DNA from: a bacterium
GTDB taxonomy: Bacteria > Cyanobacteriota > Vampirovibrionia > Obscuribacterales > JAKAZS01
Direction of reading: 5' to 3'
DNA: 32,029 bases
Assembly: GCA_021815785.1 (NCBI GenBank)
Contig: JAKAZS010000035.1
Location: forward strand, 1 to 32,029
Every line of letters starts with the position of its first letter. Positions within the stretch are counted from its first letter, which is position 1. The position numbers and the translations under genes are program-made. The notes beneath the pieces are model-generated. The model ran no database searches. It had not been told where the DNA came from and saw only the letters and a list, made by a program, of their open reading frames with translations. This document shows positions 32,029 through 32,029 of this stretch, piece by piece.

Positions 32029-32029
32029 A

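Overview
The window is a low-GC (roughly one third G+C), gene-dense bacterial chromosome segment. The best guess for the host is a non-photosynthetic relative of the cyanobacteria (Melainabacteria/Vampirovibrionia type). The ECF sigma factor reads like the cyanobacterial SigG group (regions 2 and 4, including NLFYDELRKR and TYEEIAVIT...GTVKSRIARAR). The SAM synthetase also resembles the longer cyanobacterial form. This placement rests on remembered family resemblance, not on a tree. The metabolism implied is respiratory and heterotrophic: leucine/acetoacetate breakdown, sulfite oxidation and small c-type cytochromes.

Layout. 1-4412 (+): the last codons of a thiolase, then an overlapping pair resembling SbcD/YhaO and SbcC/YhaN in which almost all catalytic motifs are replaced, then a small cytochrome c. 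4446-7152 (-): a three-gene operon (secreted unknown protein, SppA peptidase, small membrane protein) behind a striking 11-bp inverted repeat at 7273-7304. 7388-9189 (-): a zinc-ribbon/tandem-repeat/membrane protein split by an apparent 1-nt frameshift. It is divergent from 9570-10727 (+), a secreted acidic-linker protein followed by a 66-71 bp tandem duplication. 10972-11748 (-): an acyl-lipid/acyl-CoA desaturase. 12101-15601 (-): a very large protein with a helical repeat region and two GNAT-like C-terminal segments. 16030-17664 (+): sorAB, a Tat-exported sulfite dehydrogenase and its cytochrome. 17804-22286 (-): an ECF sigma factor, an anti-sigma factor with three zinc fingers, a Spy/CpxP-like periplasmic protein, argS and a WYL-domain protein. 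22589-25427 (+): metK and a GH3 beta-N-acetylhexosaminidase. 25487-28037 (-): a biotin carrier, HMG-CoA lyase, methylglutaconyl-CoA hydratase-like enzyme and a degenerate MobA-like protein. 28149-29537 (-): a protein with nine 18-20 residue Ser/Pro/Gln repeats. 29808-31778 (-): an acetyl/acetoacetyl-CoA synthetase-like enzyme. 31813-32028 (-): the C-terminus of a Gly/Met/Tyr-rich protein.

How the genes fit together. The carrier, hydratase, lyase, acyl-CoA synthetase and thiolase form the lower leucine pathway (methylcrotonyl-CoA to acetyl-CoA). SorAB would pass sulfite electrons to a c-type cytochrome. The sigma/anti-sigma/Spy-like trio looks like an envelope or metal-stress circuit of CnrYXH-like logic. 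The most unusual signal is a set of full-length, intact reading frames whose family catalytic motifs are erased: the SbcD-like and SbcC-like pair and the MobA-like protein. They suggest repurposed pseudoenzymes.
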